DNA of 64,000 bases from Duganella sp. 1411 (GTDB lineage Bacteria; Pseudomonadota; Gammaproteobacteria; Burkholderiales; Burkholderiaceae_D), in the NCBI RefSeq assembly GCF_017833525.1, contig NZ_JAFICD010000001.1, positions 2,108,001 to 2,172,000 on the forward strand. Direction: 5' to 3'. The position numbers and the translations under genes were made by a program. Of this stretch, positions 16,731-26,328 are shown piece after piece. Numbering within the stretch: position 1 is the first letter of the stretch; each line of letters opens with the position of its first letter. The notes below the pieces were generated by a model. It searched no databases, was not told the origin of the DNA, and saw nothing but the letters and a program-made list of their open reading frames with translations.

Positions 16731-18386
16731 TCATTTTCCCAACTGTTGCTCGAGGAAGCGCCACACCGCCGGCTCCTGCATCGCCGCCACGTTCAGCCGC
16801 ATGCGGGTCGACGGCAGCTGCGCCGGCGAGAACAGGCTGCCCGGCGCCAGCAGCAGGTTGTCGGCCATGGCGCGCTCGGTCAGCACGCTGGTGTCGCAGC
16901 CGGCGTCCACCCAGACGAACATCCCGGCCGGCGACGCCACGTCCACCTTCAGGCCGACGCGCTCCATCTGGCGCACCGCCTTGGCGCGGATGCCGTCGAG
17001 CCGCGTGCGCACCCGGTCCGCGTGCTTGCGGTAGGAGCCCTCGGACAGCACCTTGTAGACCACCCGCTCGCCGATGTCGCTGGTGGTCAGGGTCGACAGC
17101 ATCTTACGGTCGGCCAGCCTCTCGGCCCGCTCGGCCGACGTGGCGATGAAGCCGACCCGCAGGTTGGCCGCCATCGTCTTCGAGAACCCGCCCAGGTAGA
17201 TCACCCGCCGCAGCTGGTCCAGCGCCGACAGCCGCGTGGCCGGCTGCACCGCGCTGCCGGGGTGCAGGTCGCAGTAGATATCGTCTTCGACGATGATGAA
17301 GTCGTGCTCCTCCGACAACCGCAGCACCTGGAACGCCTTGGCCGCCGACAGCGACGTCGAACTGGGGTTGTGCAGCACCGAGTTGATGATATAGAGCTTG
17401 GGCTTGTGGATCGCCGCCAGCTCGGCCAGCCGGGCGATATCGGGGCCGTCGGCCAGGCGCGGGATGCCGATCACGTTGGCGCCCAGCGCGGCGAAGGAGC
17501 CGAACATCAAAAACCAGGCCGGATCGTCGACGAAGATGGTGTCGCCGGGGCGGGTGAACTCGCGCGCCACCATGTCCAGCGCCTGCGTGACGCCGGCCGT
17601 GGTGACGATTTGCTCGGGCGCGGCGGCGATTTCCAGCTCGGCGAGCTTGTGCTGCAGTTGCTGGCGCAGCGGCAGGAAGCCCTGCGGCAGGCCGTAGCTC
17701 ACTAATAGATTGGGATTCTGGCGGCTGACCGCGCGCAGCGCGTTGGCGATCGCGGTGCCGTCCAGCCATTCCGGCGGCAGCACGCCGGAGCCGGGCATCT
17801 GGTGGTGCGGCATCTGGCGGAACATGTTCCGCACCAGCCAGACCACGTCGACCGGCTTGGTGTCGAGACGGCGCGGGGCGGCCACGCCGGCCGCCGCGCC
17901 CCCGGCGGCGTTGAGCGCCATCGGCGCCCGCTCGCGCACGAAAAAGCCGGCGCCCCGGCGCGATTCCAGATAGCCGGCGGCCACCAGCTTGTCGTAGCTG
18001 GCCACCACGGTGAAGGCGGACACCCCGTGCCCGGCGGCGAACGCGCGGATCGACGGCATGCGCGCCCCGCCGCGCAGCAAGCGGTCATCGATGCGCGCGG
18101 CCACCGTCCGCACGATCTGGTCGATCAGCGTTTCGCCCGACTCGCGCGACAGCAATCCCAGCAGCGGCCCGGCGGCCGGCCGGGCCGCGCGGCCAGAGCG
18201 CGCCGGCGCCGCACCCGGCGGCCCGGAGCTGGATTGGGCCGGCGCCGGAACCGACGTCACCGCCGGACCGGGGGCGGCGGCGGCGAGCGAGCGGGCGTGC
18301 GCCGCCGCCAGCGCCTCGTTGACGGCCTCGGCCGCGGCCGAGGCGGCGGCCCCTAAAAGCGACGTGCGCTTGCGTGTATTGGTCAT
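16731..18386 (-). CDS. MocR-type PLP-dependent regulator (GntR HTH + aminotransferase domain)
   Basis: A 551-residue MocR-family regulator. An Ala/Pro-rich N-terminal extension of about 70 residues is followed by a winged helix ([20 protein letters not shown]) and a fold type I aminotransferase-like domain with the PLP lysine in [15 protein letters not shown]. Such proteins use PLP or an amino compound as ligand, not for catalysis. It is divergent from the EamA exporter gene, with 106 bases between, carrying three TGTAC elements. It most likely controls that exporter. The start at 18386 is chosen because the domain begins here; the frame extends further upstream as an antisense shadow. Confidence 0.88.
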   Translation of the reverse strand: MTNTRKRTSLLGAAASAAAEAVNEALAAAHARSLAAAAPGPAVTSVPAPAQSSSGPPGAAPARSGRAARPAAGPLLGLLSRESGETLIDQIVRTVAARIDDRLLRGGARMPSIRAFAAGHGVSAFTVVASYDKLVAAGYLESRRGAGFFVRERAPMALNAAGGAAAGVAAPRRLDTKPVDVVWLVRNMFRQMPHHQMPGSGVLPPEWLDGTAIANALRAVSRQNPNLLVSYGLPQGFLPLRQQLQHKLAELEIAAAPEQIVTTAGVTQALDMVAREFTRPGDTIFVDDPAWFLMFGSFAALGANVIGIPRLADGPDIARLAELAAIHKPKLYIINSVLHNPSSTSLSAAKAFQVLRLSEEHDFIIVEDDIYCDLHPGSAVQPATRLSALDQLRRVIYLGGFSKTMAANLRVGFIATSAERAERLADRKMLSTLTTSDIGERVVYKVLSEGSYRKHADRVRTRLDGIRAKAVRQMERVGLKVDVASPAGMFVWVDAGCDTSVLTERAMADNLLLAPGSLFSPAQLPSTRMRLNVAAMQEPAVWRFLEQQLGK

Positions 18387-18420
18387 CCTACCGTCACAGT
18401 ATGAGAAATTAAGTTTGAAG

Positions 18421-18449
18421 TGTACCGGCACTGTACTGGCCTTTGTACC
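18421..18449. promoter_or_regulatory. Three TGTAC repeats between MocR regulator and EamA gene
   Basis: TGTACCGGC (18421), TGTACTGGC (18432) and TGTACCG (18444) repeat at 11- and 12-base spacing, about one helical turn, in the short divergent gap. Direct repeats of this type are commonly bound by MocR proteins. They lie 35-65 bases upstream of the regulator start and 44-72 upstream of the exporter start. This is inferred, not shown. Confidence 0.5.
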
Positions 18450-18492
18450 GTAGGATACACCCATCGCCCTTACAAATCCACCGGAGTCCCGC

Positions 18493-19452
18493 ATGACGCA
18501 CAGCGCACCGCCCGCCACCATCGCCGCCATCCCGACCCGCCGCCCGCTCGGCATCGGCGACGAGACGGCCGGCATGCTGCTTGGCCTGGCCGGCGTGGCC
18601 ATTTTCAGCCTGACCCTGCCCTTCACCCGGCTCGCCGTCGGCGCCGCCGGCGACGCCCATGGCCTGTCGCCGATGTTCGTGGCGCTGGGGCGGGCGCTGG
18701 TGGCCGCCGCGCTGGCCGGCGCCTGGCTGCTGTGGAAGCGCGCGCCGCTGCCGCCGCGTTCCGCGCTGCCGGCGCTGGCGATGGTGGCCATCGGCTGCGT
18801 GATCGGCTTCCCGTGGCTGACCTCCGTCGCCATGCGCTCGCTGCCGGCCGCCCACGGCGCCGTGTTGATCGGCATCCTGCCGCTGGCCACCGCCGTCTTC
18901 GCGGCCCTGCTGGGCGGCGAAAAGCCGTCGGCCGGCTTCTGGATCATGGCCATGTGCGGCTCGGCGCTGGTGGCCGGCTTCGCGCTGCGCCAGAGCGGCG
19001 GCGGCCTGCACCCGGCCGACCTGGCGATCTTCGCCGCCGTGCTGCTGGCGGCCATGGGCTACGCCGCCGGCGGCCGCCTGTCGCAAACGCTGGGCGGACA
19101 GTCCACCATCTGCTGGGCGCTGGTGCTGGCCGCGCCGGTGCTGGTCCCCGTGGTCGGCTGGCTGTGCTGGCGCGACGCCGGGCAGATCGCCGCCGCCGGC
19201 GCCGCCGCCTGGACCGGCTTCGCCTACGTGTCGGTGTTCTCGATGTTCATCGGCTTCTTCTTCTGGTATCGCGGCATGGCGCTCGGCGGCGTGGCGCGGG
19301 TCGGCCAGGTGCAGCTGGTGCAGCCCTTCCTGTCGCTGCTCGGCGCGGCCGTGGTGCTGGGCGAGGCGCTGGAGTGGCCGACCGTGATATTTGCAATCGC
19401 CGTCATCGCCACGGTGGGCCTCGGCCGCAAAATGCAGGTGAAACGCCGCTAA
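18493..19452 (+). CDS. EamA-family (DMT) transporter
   Basis: A 319-residue protein with about ten hydrophobic helices in two EamA repeats, the drug/metabolite exporter fold. The C-terminal half carries the typical GGVARVGQVQLVQPFLSLLG and ends in a basic KMQVKRR. It is divergent from a MocR regulator, a common pairing. The substrate is probably an amino acid, amine or vitamin-B6-like compound, inferred only from the regulator type. Confidence 0.87.
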   Translation: MTHSAPPATIAAIPTRRPLGIGDETAGMLLGLAGVAIFSLTLPFTRLAVGAAGDAHGLSPMFVALGRALVAAALAGAWLLWKRAPLPPRSALPALAMVAIGCVIGFPWLTSVAMRSLPAAHGAVLIGILPLATAVFAALLGGEKPSAGFWIMAMCGSALVAGFALRQSGGGLHPADLAIFAAVLLAAMGYAAGGRLSQTLGGQSTICWALVLAAPVLVPVVGWLCWRDAGQIAAAGAAAWTGFAYVSVFSMFIGFFFWYRGMALGGVARVGQVQLVQPFLSLLGAAVVLGEALEWPTVIFAIAVIATVGLGRKMQVKRR

Positions 19453-19553
19453 AACCGTGGAGTATTCTGATTTTGACCCAATTGCAGGCGGCGCCTGTCT
19501 CAAGAGTACAATATCGGTCTACAGCCCCACCCACCTACTATTTGGATAAGCAC

Positions 19554-20015
19554 ATGTCTGTCTACGAAAAACTGAAAGCGCTCGATATCACCCTGGCGGC
19601 ACCCGCCACCCCGGCCGCCGCCTACGTCATGTACGCGCAAACCGGCAACACGGTGTTCATCTCGGGGCACATCGCCAAACGCGCCGACGGCAGCGTGTGG
19701 GTGGGCCAGCTGGGCAAGAACATCGACACGGCCGAAGGCAAGCAGGCCGCGCGCGCCATCGCCATCGACTTGATCGGCACCCTGCAGGCGGCCGTCGGCG
19801 GCGATTTGAACCGCGTGCGCCGCATCGTCAAGCTGATGAGCCTGGTTAACTCGACGCCCGATTTCACCGAACAGCACCTGGTCACCAACGGCGCTTCCGA
19901 GCTGCTGGGCGAAGTCTTCGGCGACGCCGGCAAGCACGCCCGCTCGGCCTTTGGTGTCGCACAAATCCCGCTTGGCGCCTGCGTCGAAATCGAACTGATC
20001 GCGGAAGTCGCGTAA
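19554..20015 (+). CDS. RidA-family (YjgF/YER057c/UK114) protein
   Basis: A 153-residue RidA-family protein. The segments YAQTGNTVFISGHIAK, the mid-region with LVNSTPDF and the end HARSAFGVAQIPLGACVEIE fit the subgroup of slightly longer RidA proteins rather than the archetypal 128-residue enzyme. RidA proteins hydrolyse reactive enamine/imine products of PLP enzymes. It sits between an exporter and a PLP aminotransferase, which suits that role. Start ATG 19554 has GGATAAG upstream. The precise subfamily is uncertain. Confidence 0.88.
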   Translation: MSVYEKLKALDITLAAPATPAAAYVMYAQTGNTVFISGHIAKRADGSVWVGQLGKNIDTAEGKQAARAIAIDLIGTLQAAVGGDLNRVRRIVKLMSLVNSTPDFTEQHLVTNGASELLGEVFGDAGKHARSAFGVAQIPLGACVEIELIAEVA

Positions 20016-20120
20016 GCGGGCGGCGTCCTATCCGGCGCCGTTCTTATAAAAGCACGCCACGAGCGAGCTTGTTGAATTGCCTGCCCCCTCCGGCGGCGGC
20101 ACACATCTAGTGAGACAAGT

Positions 20121-21314
20121 ATGAAAATTGAAAATCCGAACCCGATCCAGTGGCGCTTCTCCGAACGCGCCGACCAGCTGCAATCGTCCTTCATCCGCGA
20201 GATCCTGAAGATCACGCAGCAGCCCGAGATCATCTCCTTCGCCGGCGGCCTGCCGTCGCCGCTGACCTTCCCGGTCGACGAAATGAAGGTCGCCTTCGAC
20301 AAGGTCCTCGAGAACAACGGCAAAGTCGCGCTGCAGTACGGCCCGACCGACGGCTACCTGCCGCTGCGCCAGTGGATCGCCGACTCGCTGTCGACCAACG
20401 GCGCCAAAATCATCCCCGAACAGGTGCTGATGACGTCCGGCTCGCAGCAGGCGCTGGACCTGCTGGGCAAGGTGCTGATCGACGAAGGCAGCCGCGTGCT
20501 GGTCGAGACGCCGTCCTACCTGGGCGCGTTGCAGGCGTTCTCGGTCTACCGTCCGGAGTTCAAGTCGGTCGACACCGACGAACACGGCCTGGTGCCGTCC
20601 TCGCTGGACGCCGTCGCCGCCGGCGCGCGCCTGCTGTACGCGCTGCCGAACTTCCAGAACCCGACCGGCCGCACCCTGTCCGTCGAGCGCCGCCTGGAGC
20701 TGGTGGAAACCTGCGCCCGTCTGGGCCTGCCGCTGATCGAGGACGATCCGTACGGCGCCTTGAGCTATAAGGGCGAGCCGCTGCCGAAGATGGTGGCGAT
20801 GAATCCCGAGGGCGTGATCTACATGGGCTCCTTCTCGAAGGTGCTGACGCCGGGCATCCGCCTGGGCTACGTGGTGGCGCCGCTGCCGCTGGTGCGCCGC
20901 CTCGAACTGGCCAAGCAGGCCGCCGACCTGCACACCTCGCAGCTGACCCAGATGGTGGTGCACGAAGTGATCAAGGACGGCTTCCTCGAGCAGCACATCC
21001 CGAAAATCCGCACCTTGTACGGCAACCAGTGCCAGGTGATGCTGGACGCGATGGCGCAGTACTTCCCGGCCAGCGTCGAATGGACCAAGCCCGAAGGCGG
21101 CATGTTCATCTGGGTCACGCTGCCGAAGCACATCGACGCGATGAAACTGCTGGACGAGGCGATCGCCCAGAAGGTGGCCTTCGTACCGGGTTCGCCGTTC
21201 TACGCCAACGAGCCGGAAACCAACACCTTGCGCCTGTCGTTCGTGACCGTGCCGCCGGAACGCATCCGCGCCGGCATCGAGATCCTCGGCAAACTGATCG
21301 CCGCCAAGATCTAA
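20121..21314 (+). CDS. PLP-dependent aminotransferase, LysN/2-aminoadipate type
   Basis: A 397-residue fold type I aminotransferase of the MocR-related class Ib group. It has ISFAGGLPSPLTFP near the N-terminus, YALPNFQNPTGRTL, and the Schiff-base lysine in GSFSKVLTPGIRLGY. There is no DNA-binding domain. Closest named relatives of this type transfer amino groups from 2-aminoadipate, branched-chain or aromatic amino acids, but sequence alone does not fix the substrate. It follows the RidA-family gene by 105 bases. Confidence 0.9.
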   Translation: MKIENPNPIQWRFSERADQLQSSFIREILKITQQPEIISFAGGLPSPLTFPVDEMKVAFDKVLENNGKVALQYGPTDGYLPLRQWIADSLSTNGAKIIPEQVLMTSGSQQALDLLGKVLIDEGSRVLVETPSYLGALQAFSVYRPEFKSVDTDEHGLVPSSLDAVAAGARLLYALPNFQNPTGRTLSVERRLELVETCARLGLPLIEDDPYGALSYKGEPLPKMVAMNPEGVIYMGSFSKVLTPGIRLGYVVAPLPLVRRLELAKQAADLHTSQLTQMVVHEVIKDGFLEQHIPKIRTLYGNQCQVMLDAMAQYFPASVEWTKPEGGMFIWVTLPKHIDAMKLLDEAIAQKVAFVPGSPFYANEPETNTLRLSFVTVPPERIRAGIEILGKLIAAKI

Positions 21315-21630
21315 AACCGTCCCAACGCGGCACTTCGTGGGCGGCGTTCGCCGCCCACGCTCCCCTTCTTGTCATCTCCACAAAAAAAAGCACGCTCCCT
21401 TACGGCCGCTGGCCCCGCGTCCCTATCAAGGCTGAAGTGTCGCGCCAAAATCATACGCGAATTTTCACATATCAAGCGGTCAACGCGGTATGATTTGAAT
21501 GGATAGTCACTTGGTAAGGCAAGCCTTTGTTCATGCGTGTACAAACTCCTCCCGCTCGCTCCTTGCGCCGCGCCTCCGCGCCCTTGCGGCGTCACGCCGG
21601 GACGATCCATCAGGTTAAAGGCCACGCGCA
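21315..21630. other. Intergenic region with hairpin, before diguanylate cyclase gene
   Basis: This 316-base stretch holds no convincing gene. It contains a strong hairpin just after the aminotransferase gene (listed separately) and presumably the promoter for the REC-PAS-GGDEF gene in its second half, which is locally richer in A+T around 21450-21500. No other structure stands out. Confidence 0.6.
21337..21358 (+). terminator. Hairpin terminator after aminotransferase gene
   Basis: GTGGGCGGCG (21337-21346) and CGCCGCCCAC (21349-21358) are perfect 10-base inverted copies around TT. The stem starts 22 bases after the stop codon. Downstream the sequence is pyrimidine-rich (CTCCCCTTCTT) rather than a pure T run, so termination may be partial. 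Confidence 0.6.
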
Positions 21631-22989
21631 ATGAACCCCGCGAGTTCCGGATTGGCCACGCGGCGCGACGCCGCCATACTGATCGTTGACGACGCGCCGG
21701 AAAATCTTGCCGTGCTGCGCAAGCTGATGGTCCAACAGGGCTATCAGACCTTTGTGGCCACCTCCGGCGAACGCGCGCTCAAGATCGCGCGCCGCGTCCA
21801 TCCCGACCTGATACTGCTGGACGTGGTCATGCCCGGCATGGACGGGCTGGAGACCTGCCGCCAGCTCAAAAGCCACGCCGCCACGCAGCGCATTCCCGTC
21901 ATCTTCATGAGCGCCAGGACCGATACCGACGACGTGGTGGCCGGCTTCGACATCGGCGCCGTCGACTACATCGGCAAGCCGCTGCGCATGGCCGAGGTGT
22001 GCGCGCGCGTGCGCACGCAGCTGCAGATCCGCAGCAACAGCGAAACCCAGGAGGAGCAGGCCGAACGCCTGCGCACCATCGTCAACAACATGGCCGAGGG
22101 CCTGCTGATCATCGAGGCGGACGGCCGCATCCAGTTCACCAACCCGGCGTGCGACAAATACCTGGGCTACCAGGAGAACGAGCTGGCCGGGCGCGCCATC
22201 TCCGACCTGCTCAATCCCCTGGTGGCGCAGGAATACCTGGAATACTTCGACCGCTACGCCGCCTCGCCGGAGATGGCGCACAGCCACGGCACGCGCGAGG
22301 TCATCATCCGCCACCGCAACGGCAGCTCGGTGTGCATGGACCTGACGCTCACGCCGATGTACCTGCGCCAGCCGCTGTTCATAGGCCTGCTGCACGACAT
22401 CACCCATCACAAGCAATCGGAGGATGCGCTGCAGCGCGCCGCGATGGTCGATCCGCTGACCCAGATCGCCAACCGCCGCCACTTCGATACCTTTTTGGAG
22501 AAGGAGTGGCAGCGCTCGATGCGCAGCGGCCAGCCGCTGTCGCTGGTGGTGCTCGACGTCGACCACTTCAAACTGTACAACGACACGCTCGGCCACCCTG
22601 CCGGGGACTCCTGCCTGCAACAGGTGGCCGCCGCCATCGCCTCGCACGCGCTGCGCCCCACCGATCTGGCGGCGCGCTACGGCGGCGAGGAATTCGTGCT
22701 GCTGTTTGCCGAAACCGGCGCCGAGACGGCCGCCATGATGGCCGAGGCGATCCGCGCCCACATCGAGTCGCTGCGCATTCCGCACCCGCGCTCGACGACC
22801 TCCGACTGGCTCACCGTCAGCATCGGCGTGGCGACCATTCATCCGCACCAGCTGGACAACACCGAATCGCTGTTCGTCGCCGCCGACCGCGCCATGTACG
22901 TGGCCAAGGAAGGCGGCCGCAATCAGGTGCGCGCCACCAGCACCGGCGGCGCCGCGCTGGAGGCGGTCAAAGCGCTGGTGATGCGCTGA
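21631..22989 (+). CDS. Response regulator diguanylate cyclase, REC-PAS-GGDEF
   Basis: A 452-residue protein with three domains. The N-terminal receiver has D20/D21 and phospho-acceptor D64 in LILLDVVMPGMDG, and GKPL for the conserved Lys. A PAS domain lies at about 145-275. A GGDEF domain follows with RYGGEEF (351-355) in the active site and an intact inhibitory RxxD (342-345) five residues before it. It should make c-di-GMP under phosphorelay control with product feedback. No histidine kinase is adjacent. Its end overlaps the convergent MFS gene by 23 bases. Confidence 0.93.
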   Translation: MNPASSGLATRRDAAILIVDDAPENLAVLRKLMVQQGYQTFVATSGERALKIARRVHPDLILLDVVMPGMDGLETCRQLKSHAATQRIPVIFMSARTDTDDVVAGFDIGAVDYIGKPLRMAEVCARVRTQLQIRSNSETQEEQAERLRTIVNNMAEGLLIIEADGRIQFTNPACDKYLGYQENELAGRAISDLLNPLVAQEYLEYFDRYAASPEMAHSHGTREVIIRHRNGSSVCMDLTLTPMYLRQPLFIGLLHDITHHKQSEDALQRAAMVDPLTQIANRRHFDTFLEKEWQRSMRSGQPLSLVVLDVDHFKLYNDTLGHPAGDSCLQQVAAAIASHALRPTDLAARYGGEEFVLLFAETGAETAAMMAEAIRAHIESLRIPHPRSTTSDWLTVSIGVATIHPHQLDNTESLFVAADRAMYVAKEGGRNQVRATSTGGAALEAVKALVMR

Positions 22990-24175
22990 CCCGGCCACGC
23001 AGCGCCTTCAACCCGAGCGGCACGCTGACGGCCAGCGCCAGCAGCGAGAACACGATCACCCCCAGGCCGCCGGCGTCCTGGAACAGCTCCCCGGCGCCGA
23101 CCGTGCCCACCGCCACGGCGGCGAAGGTCACCACCACCGACTGCGACAGCAAGGTGCCGTCGCGGTCCTGCGCCGAGATAAAGCTGTTCAGCACCGCCAT
23201 GATGGCGTAGAAACCCGCGTTCAACATCAGCTGGGAGGTGAAAAACATCGGCGCGCCGTCGGCGGTGAAAAAGCAGGCGACCGATGCGAACATCACCAGC
23301 AACGCGCCCATGACGGTGAGACCGCGGCGCGCCGCCAGCGCCGGTATCGCCGGCACCACCGCGCCGAAGAAGCCGAGCAGCGACGACACCGCCAGCAAGG
23401 TGCCTATCGTCGGCAGCGACAGGCCGATACGCTCGCCCTGCAGCGCCGATACCGCCCACACGCCCGCCTGCACGCTGTAGACCCCGACGAACACGCCCCA
23501 CGCCAGCCATACGCCGGCACCGAGGCGGCGCCGGCCGGCGCCCTGCTCCGTCGGCGCGAGCGGCAGCGGCTGCGGGGCCAGGCGCGCGGGCGCCAGCGAC
23601 GGCGCACGCACGGCCGCCACGCCCAACACCGCCGCCAGCAGCGCCAGGGCGATCCAAACGCCCTCCCCCGCCGCCACGTCGGGCAGCAGCGACACCAGCG
23701 TAAACACCCCGGCCACCGCAAGCCCCGACAACAGCAGCACCATGCCCCATAACCGCTCGGCGTCGCGATGGCAGGCCAGGCAAATGCCGACCATGACGAT
23801 CATTTGCGATTCGCACAGGCCAGCCACCAGCCGCAGCGCGCCGAACACCGGCGGCGACAGCGTCCACGCGGTCAGCATCTGGCTCAGCGCCAGCAGCACC
23901 AGCGCCACGGCGGTGGCGCCGGATCTGACGGCGGCAGGCCAGCGCCGCGACAGCAGCGGTAGCAGGATGCAGCCGGCCAGCATGCCGATCATCTCGATCC
24001 CGGTCATCAGCGTGGCCTGGCCCTCGTCGAGGCGCAGCCGCGCCATCGTGTTGGTCACCAGCAGGGGCATCATCGTGGTGCCGCCTATGCCCAGCGCCCA
24101 GACGGAGGAAAGAATCAAGGTGGAACCGGCCGTGGTTTTCACGGCGTCGACGTCGGGCACGGGTGTGGTGGTCAT
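22967..24175 (-). CDS. MFS transporter
   Basis: A 402-residue major facilitator with about twelve hydrophobic helices in two halves separated by a Pro/Arg-rich loop. N-terminal landmarks are SVWALGIGGTTMMPLLVTN and MTGIEMIGMLAGCILLPLLS. The substrate is unknown. The start at 24175 (MTTTPV) is the only in-frame ATG just before the first helix. It is divergent from the AraC regulator gene (175 bases apart), which may control it. Its tail overlaps the diguanylate cyclase gene in convergent orientation. Confidence 0.85.
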   Translation of the reverse strand: MTTTPVPDVDAVKTTAGSTLILSSVWALGIGGTTMMPLLVTNTMARLRLDEGQATLMTGIEMIGMLAGCILLPLLSRRWPAAVRSGATAVALVLLALSQMLTAWTLSPPVFGALRLVAGLCESQMIVMVGICLACHRDAERLWGMVLLLSGLAVAGVFTLVSLLPDVAAGEGVWIALALLAAVLGVAAVRAPSLAPARLAPQPLPLAPTEQGAGRRRLGAGVWLAWGVFVGVYSVQAGVWAVSALQGERIGLSLPTIGTLLAVSSLLGFFGAVVPAIPALAARRGLTVMGALLVMFASVACFFTADGAPMFFTSQLMLNAGFYAIMAVLNSFISAQDRDGTLLSQSVVVTFAAVAVGTVGAGELFQDAGGLGVIVFSLLALAVSVPLGLKALRGRVSASPAL

Positions 24176-24350
24176 CGCTTGTCCATGGTGGCGGCGGCAC
24201 GATTTGCCGTCGTCAAAGCATACGACGGATACCACGCCGGACGGGGCCAAAGTGGCCAAAAAAGATACAAAAACGGCCATTGCGCGCGGTTCGGCACGCC
24301 GCTGCGGGCATCCTGTGCTAGCCTCGATCATCAACCAGAAGGAGTGGCCC

Positions 24351-25415
24351 ATGCCGGCAAAACAGCACCTCCCCGACTCGGAGGCCGACGTACCGCCCCA
24401 CGTGATACGCCAGGTGCTGCACCTGATGGCCAGCCGGGGCCACTCGGCGGAAAGGCTGTGCAAGGGACTGGGGTTCACCCCGGAGAATCTGTGCGACGCC
24501 GGCTTTCGCGTCTCCTACCGGCAAACCAGCGTGTTGGTGCGGCGCGCCATGCAGCTTTGGGGCGATCCGGCCATCGGCATCGCCACCGGCGCGCGCCAGA
24601 CGGTGGTGTGTTTCGGCCTGCCCGGCCTGGGCATGCTCACCTGCCCGACCCTGGGCGAGGCGATGCTCTACCTGATCAAATACCAGCGCGCGGCGGGGGC
24701 GCTGACCACCAACGAACTGGCGGTGGTCGACGAGCGCCATTTTTCCATCGAAGTGAACACCCGTTTCCATGACGCCGAACTGGAACCGTTTTTCATCGAG
24801 GAGATCTTCGTCAGCGGCGTGGAGGTGGCGCGCTCGATGGTGGGGTCGCATTTCCGGCCGTCGCGACTTGAGCTGCGCTATCCGCGTCCGGTCTACGCCA
24901 GCGCCTACAACGAATACTTCCGCTGCCCGGTGGTGTTCAACGCGCCCCTTAATCGCCTGATCTGCGACATGGCCTGGTATCACTGCCCGCTACCGACGCA
25001 CGACCGCTTCATGCAGGCCAGCCTGCAGGCGCAGATCGACCAGCTGCTGTCCACCGACGCCCCACGCAACGATCTGGTGGAATCGATCATGAACGTGCTG
25101 CGGGCGTCGGTCGACGAGATGCCGGGGCTGGCGCAGGCCGGGGCTGCGCTCAACATGAGCGAGCGCACGCTGCGCCGCCGCCTGGCGGAACTGGACACGT
25201 CCTACCAGCGGCTGGTGGACCAGGTGCGCTACGAGTGCGCGCTCGACCTGCTGCGGCGCAGCGAGATGCCGTTGGTCGACATCGCGATGGCGACCGGCTT
25301 CACCGACGCGCGCAACTTCCGCCGCGCCTTCAAGCGCTGGTCCGGCATCCTGCCCAACCAGATCCGGCAAGGCGTGCCCGCTCCGCGCCTGCTGATGCCG
25401 GAGCGCACCGCCTAG
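24351..25415 (+). CDS. AraC-family regulator, VirS/OruR type
   Basis: A 354-residue regulator. The first ~190 residues match the arabinose-binding-like sensor domain typical of VirS/OruR proteins (GDPAIGIATGARQTVVCFGLPG), and the last ~100 are an AraC HTH with NMSERTLRRRLAELDTSYQ and DIAMATGFTDARNFRRAFKRW. The ATG at 24351 has AAGGAG upstream. It lies between a divergent MFS gene and the convergent SDR-ALDH-monooxygenase operon, and is the obvious candidate regulator for both. The inducer is unknown but such sensors often respond to hydrophobic or amino-acid-like compounds. Confidence 0.92.
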   Translation: MPAKQHLPDSEADVPPHVIRQVLHLMASRGHSAERLCKGLGFTPENLCDAGFRVSYRQTSVLVRRAMQLWGDPAIGIATGARQTVVCFGLPGLGMLTCPTLGEAMLYLIKYQRAAGALTTNELAVVDERHFSIEVNTRFHDAELEPFFIEEIFVSGVEVARSMVGSHFRPSRLELRYPRPVYASAYNEYFRCPVVFNAPLNRLICDMAWYHCPLPTHDRFMQASLQAQIDQLLSTDAPRNDLVESIMNVLRASVDEMPGLAQAGAALNMSERTLRRRLAELDTSYQRLVDQVRYECALDLLRRSEMPLVDIAMATGFTDARNFRRAFKRWSGILPNQIRQGVPAPRLLMPERTA

Positions 25416-25432
25416 TGGCCGTTACGGCGCGG

Positions 25433-26308
25433 TTAAGGCAGCTCCCACTTGCCGGCGCGGCTCACCAACAGCCCGCGCCGGCGCAGCGACTCCAGATAGC
25501 GCGCATGGCCGCGCACACCTTTTTTGCGGAACAGCGGTATCAGCCTCGGTAGCATGTTCGGCACCAGCATCGCCAGCCTGACGGTCCACGATTCGCTGGG
25601 GCGCGGGTAGCGTTCCAGGCACGGGCTGTCCAGCATGCGCATGACCTGGCGCGCGACGTCCTCCGGTTGCTGCGGCGGGTCCATGAACTGCAGCGTGTTG
25701 CCGCCTTCGATCGCCTCGCGCATCAGCATCGGGGTCTCGGTCGCCGACGGCAGCACGCTGCCGACCTGCACGCCGTGCCGTTCGCGGTCCATGCCCAGGC
25801 ACAGCATGGCCCCGCGGAGGCCGAATTTGGTGGCCGAATAGATGCTGGTCTCGGGCAGCGGGAAGATGCCGCCCAGGGAGACGGTGTTGATCACGCGGCC
25901 GTCGCCGGCGCGCTGCAACGCGCCAAAGGCCAGCCGGGTCAGCACGATCGGCGACAGCAGGTTGATGTTCAACTCCGCCAGGATGTGATCGACCGAACGT
26001 TCCTCGAAGTGGCCGGTACCGGTGATGGCGGCGTTGTTGACCAGGATGTCGAGCCGCCCGAAGCGCTCCTGGATAAAGGCCAGTAGCGAGGGCAATTTGT
26101 TCAAGTCGTCCAGATCGACCTGCACGCCCACCGCCGCCGGCCCCAGGTCCGCCGCCGCCCGGTCCAGCGCCGCCTGGTCGCGGTCGGCCAGCACGCAGGT
26201 GATGCCGCGCTCGATGAAGCCGCGGCAGATCGCCCGCCCTATGCCGCCCGCGCCGCCCGTGACCAGGGCTACCCGCCCCGCCGGACCCGCGTTCGATGTT
26301 ATCGCCAT
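25433..26308 (-). CDS. Short-chain dehydrogenase/reductase
   Basis: A 291-residue classical SDR. It has the cofactor motif TGGAGGIG (17-24), NNAA (91-94), and the catalytic S144, Y157 and K161 (YSATK). An aspartate at the end of strand 2 (LADRD) suggests NAD rather than NADP. A basic C-terminal extension (FRKKGVRGHARYLESLRRRG) resembles membrane-associated SDRs of lipid or steroid metabolism. It is the last gene of a three-gene run: monooxygenase, aldehyde dehydrogenase, SDR. It likely interconverts an alcohol and a ketone or aldehyde of the same pathway. Confidence 0.9.
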   Translation of the reverse strand: MAITSNAGPAGRVALVTGGAGGIGRAICRGFIERGITCVLADRDQAALDRAAADLGPAAVGVQVDLDDLNKLPSLLAFIQERFGRLDILVNNAAITGTGHFEERSVDHILAELNINLLSPIVLTRLAFGALQRAGDGRVINTVSLGGIFPLPETSIYSATKFGLRGAMLCLGMDRERHGVQVGSVLPSATETPMLMREAIEGGNTLQFMDPPQQPEDVARQVMRMLDSPCLERYPRPSESWTVRLAMLVPNMLPRLIPLFRKKGVRGHARYLESLRRRGLLVSRAGKWELP

Positions 26309-26328
26309 GTGTATTCCTCTCTGTGTTC

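Noticed and set aside
16719..16745. Tandem TTTTCCCAAC at the end of the MocR gene
   Set aside because: Short direct repeat at a stop codon; probably slippage, no function seen.
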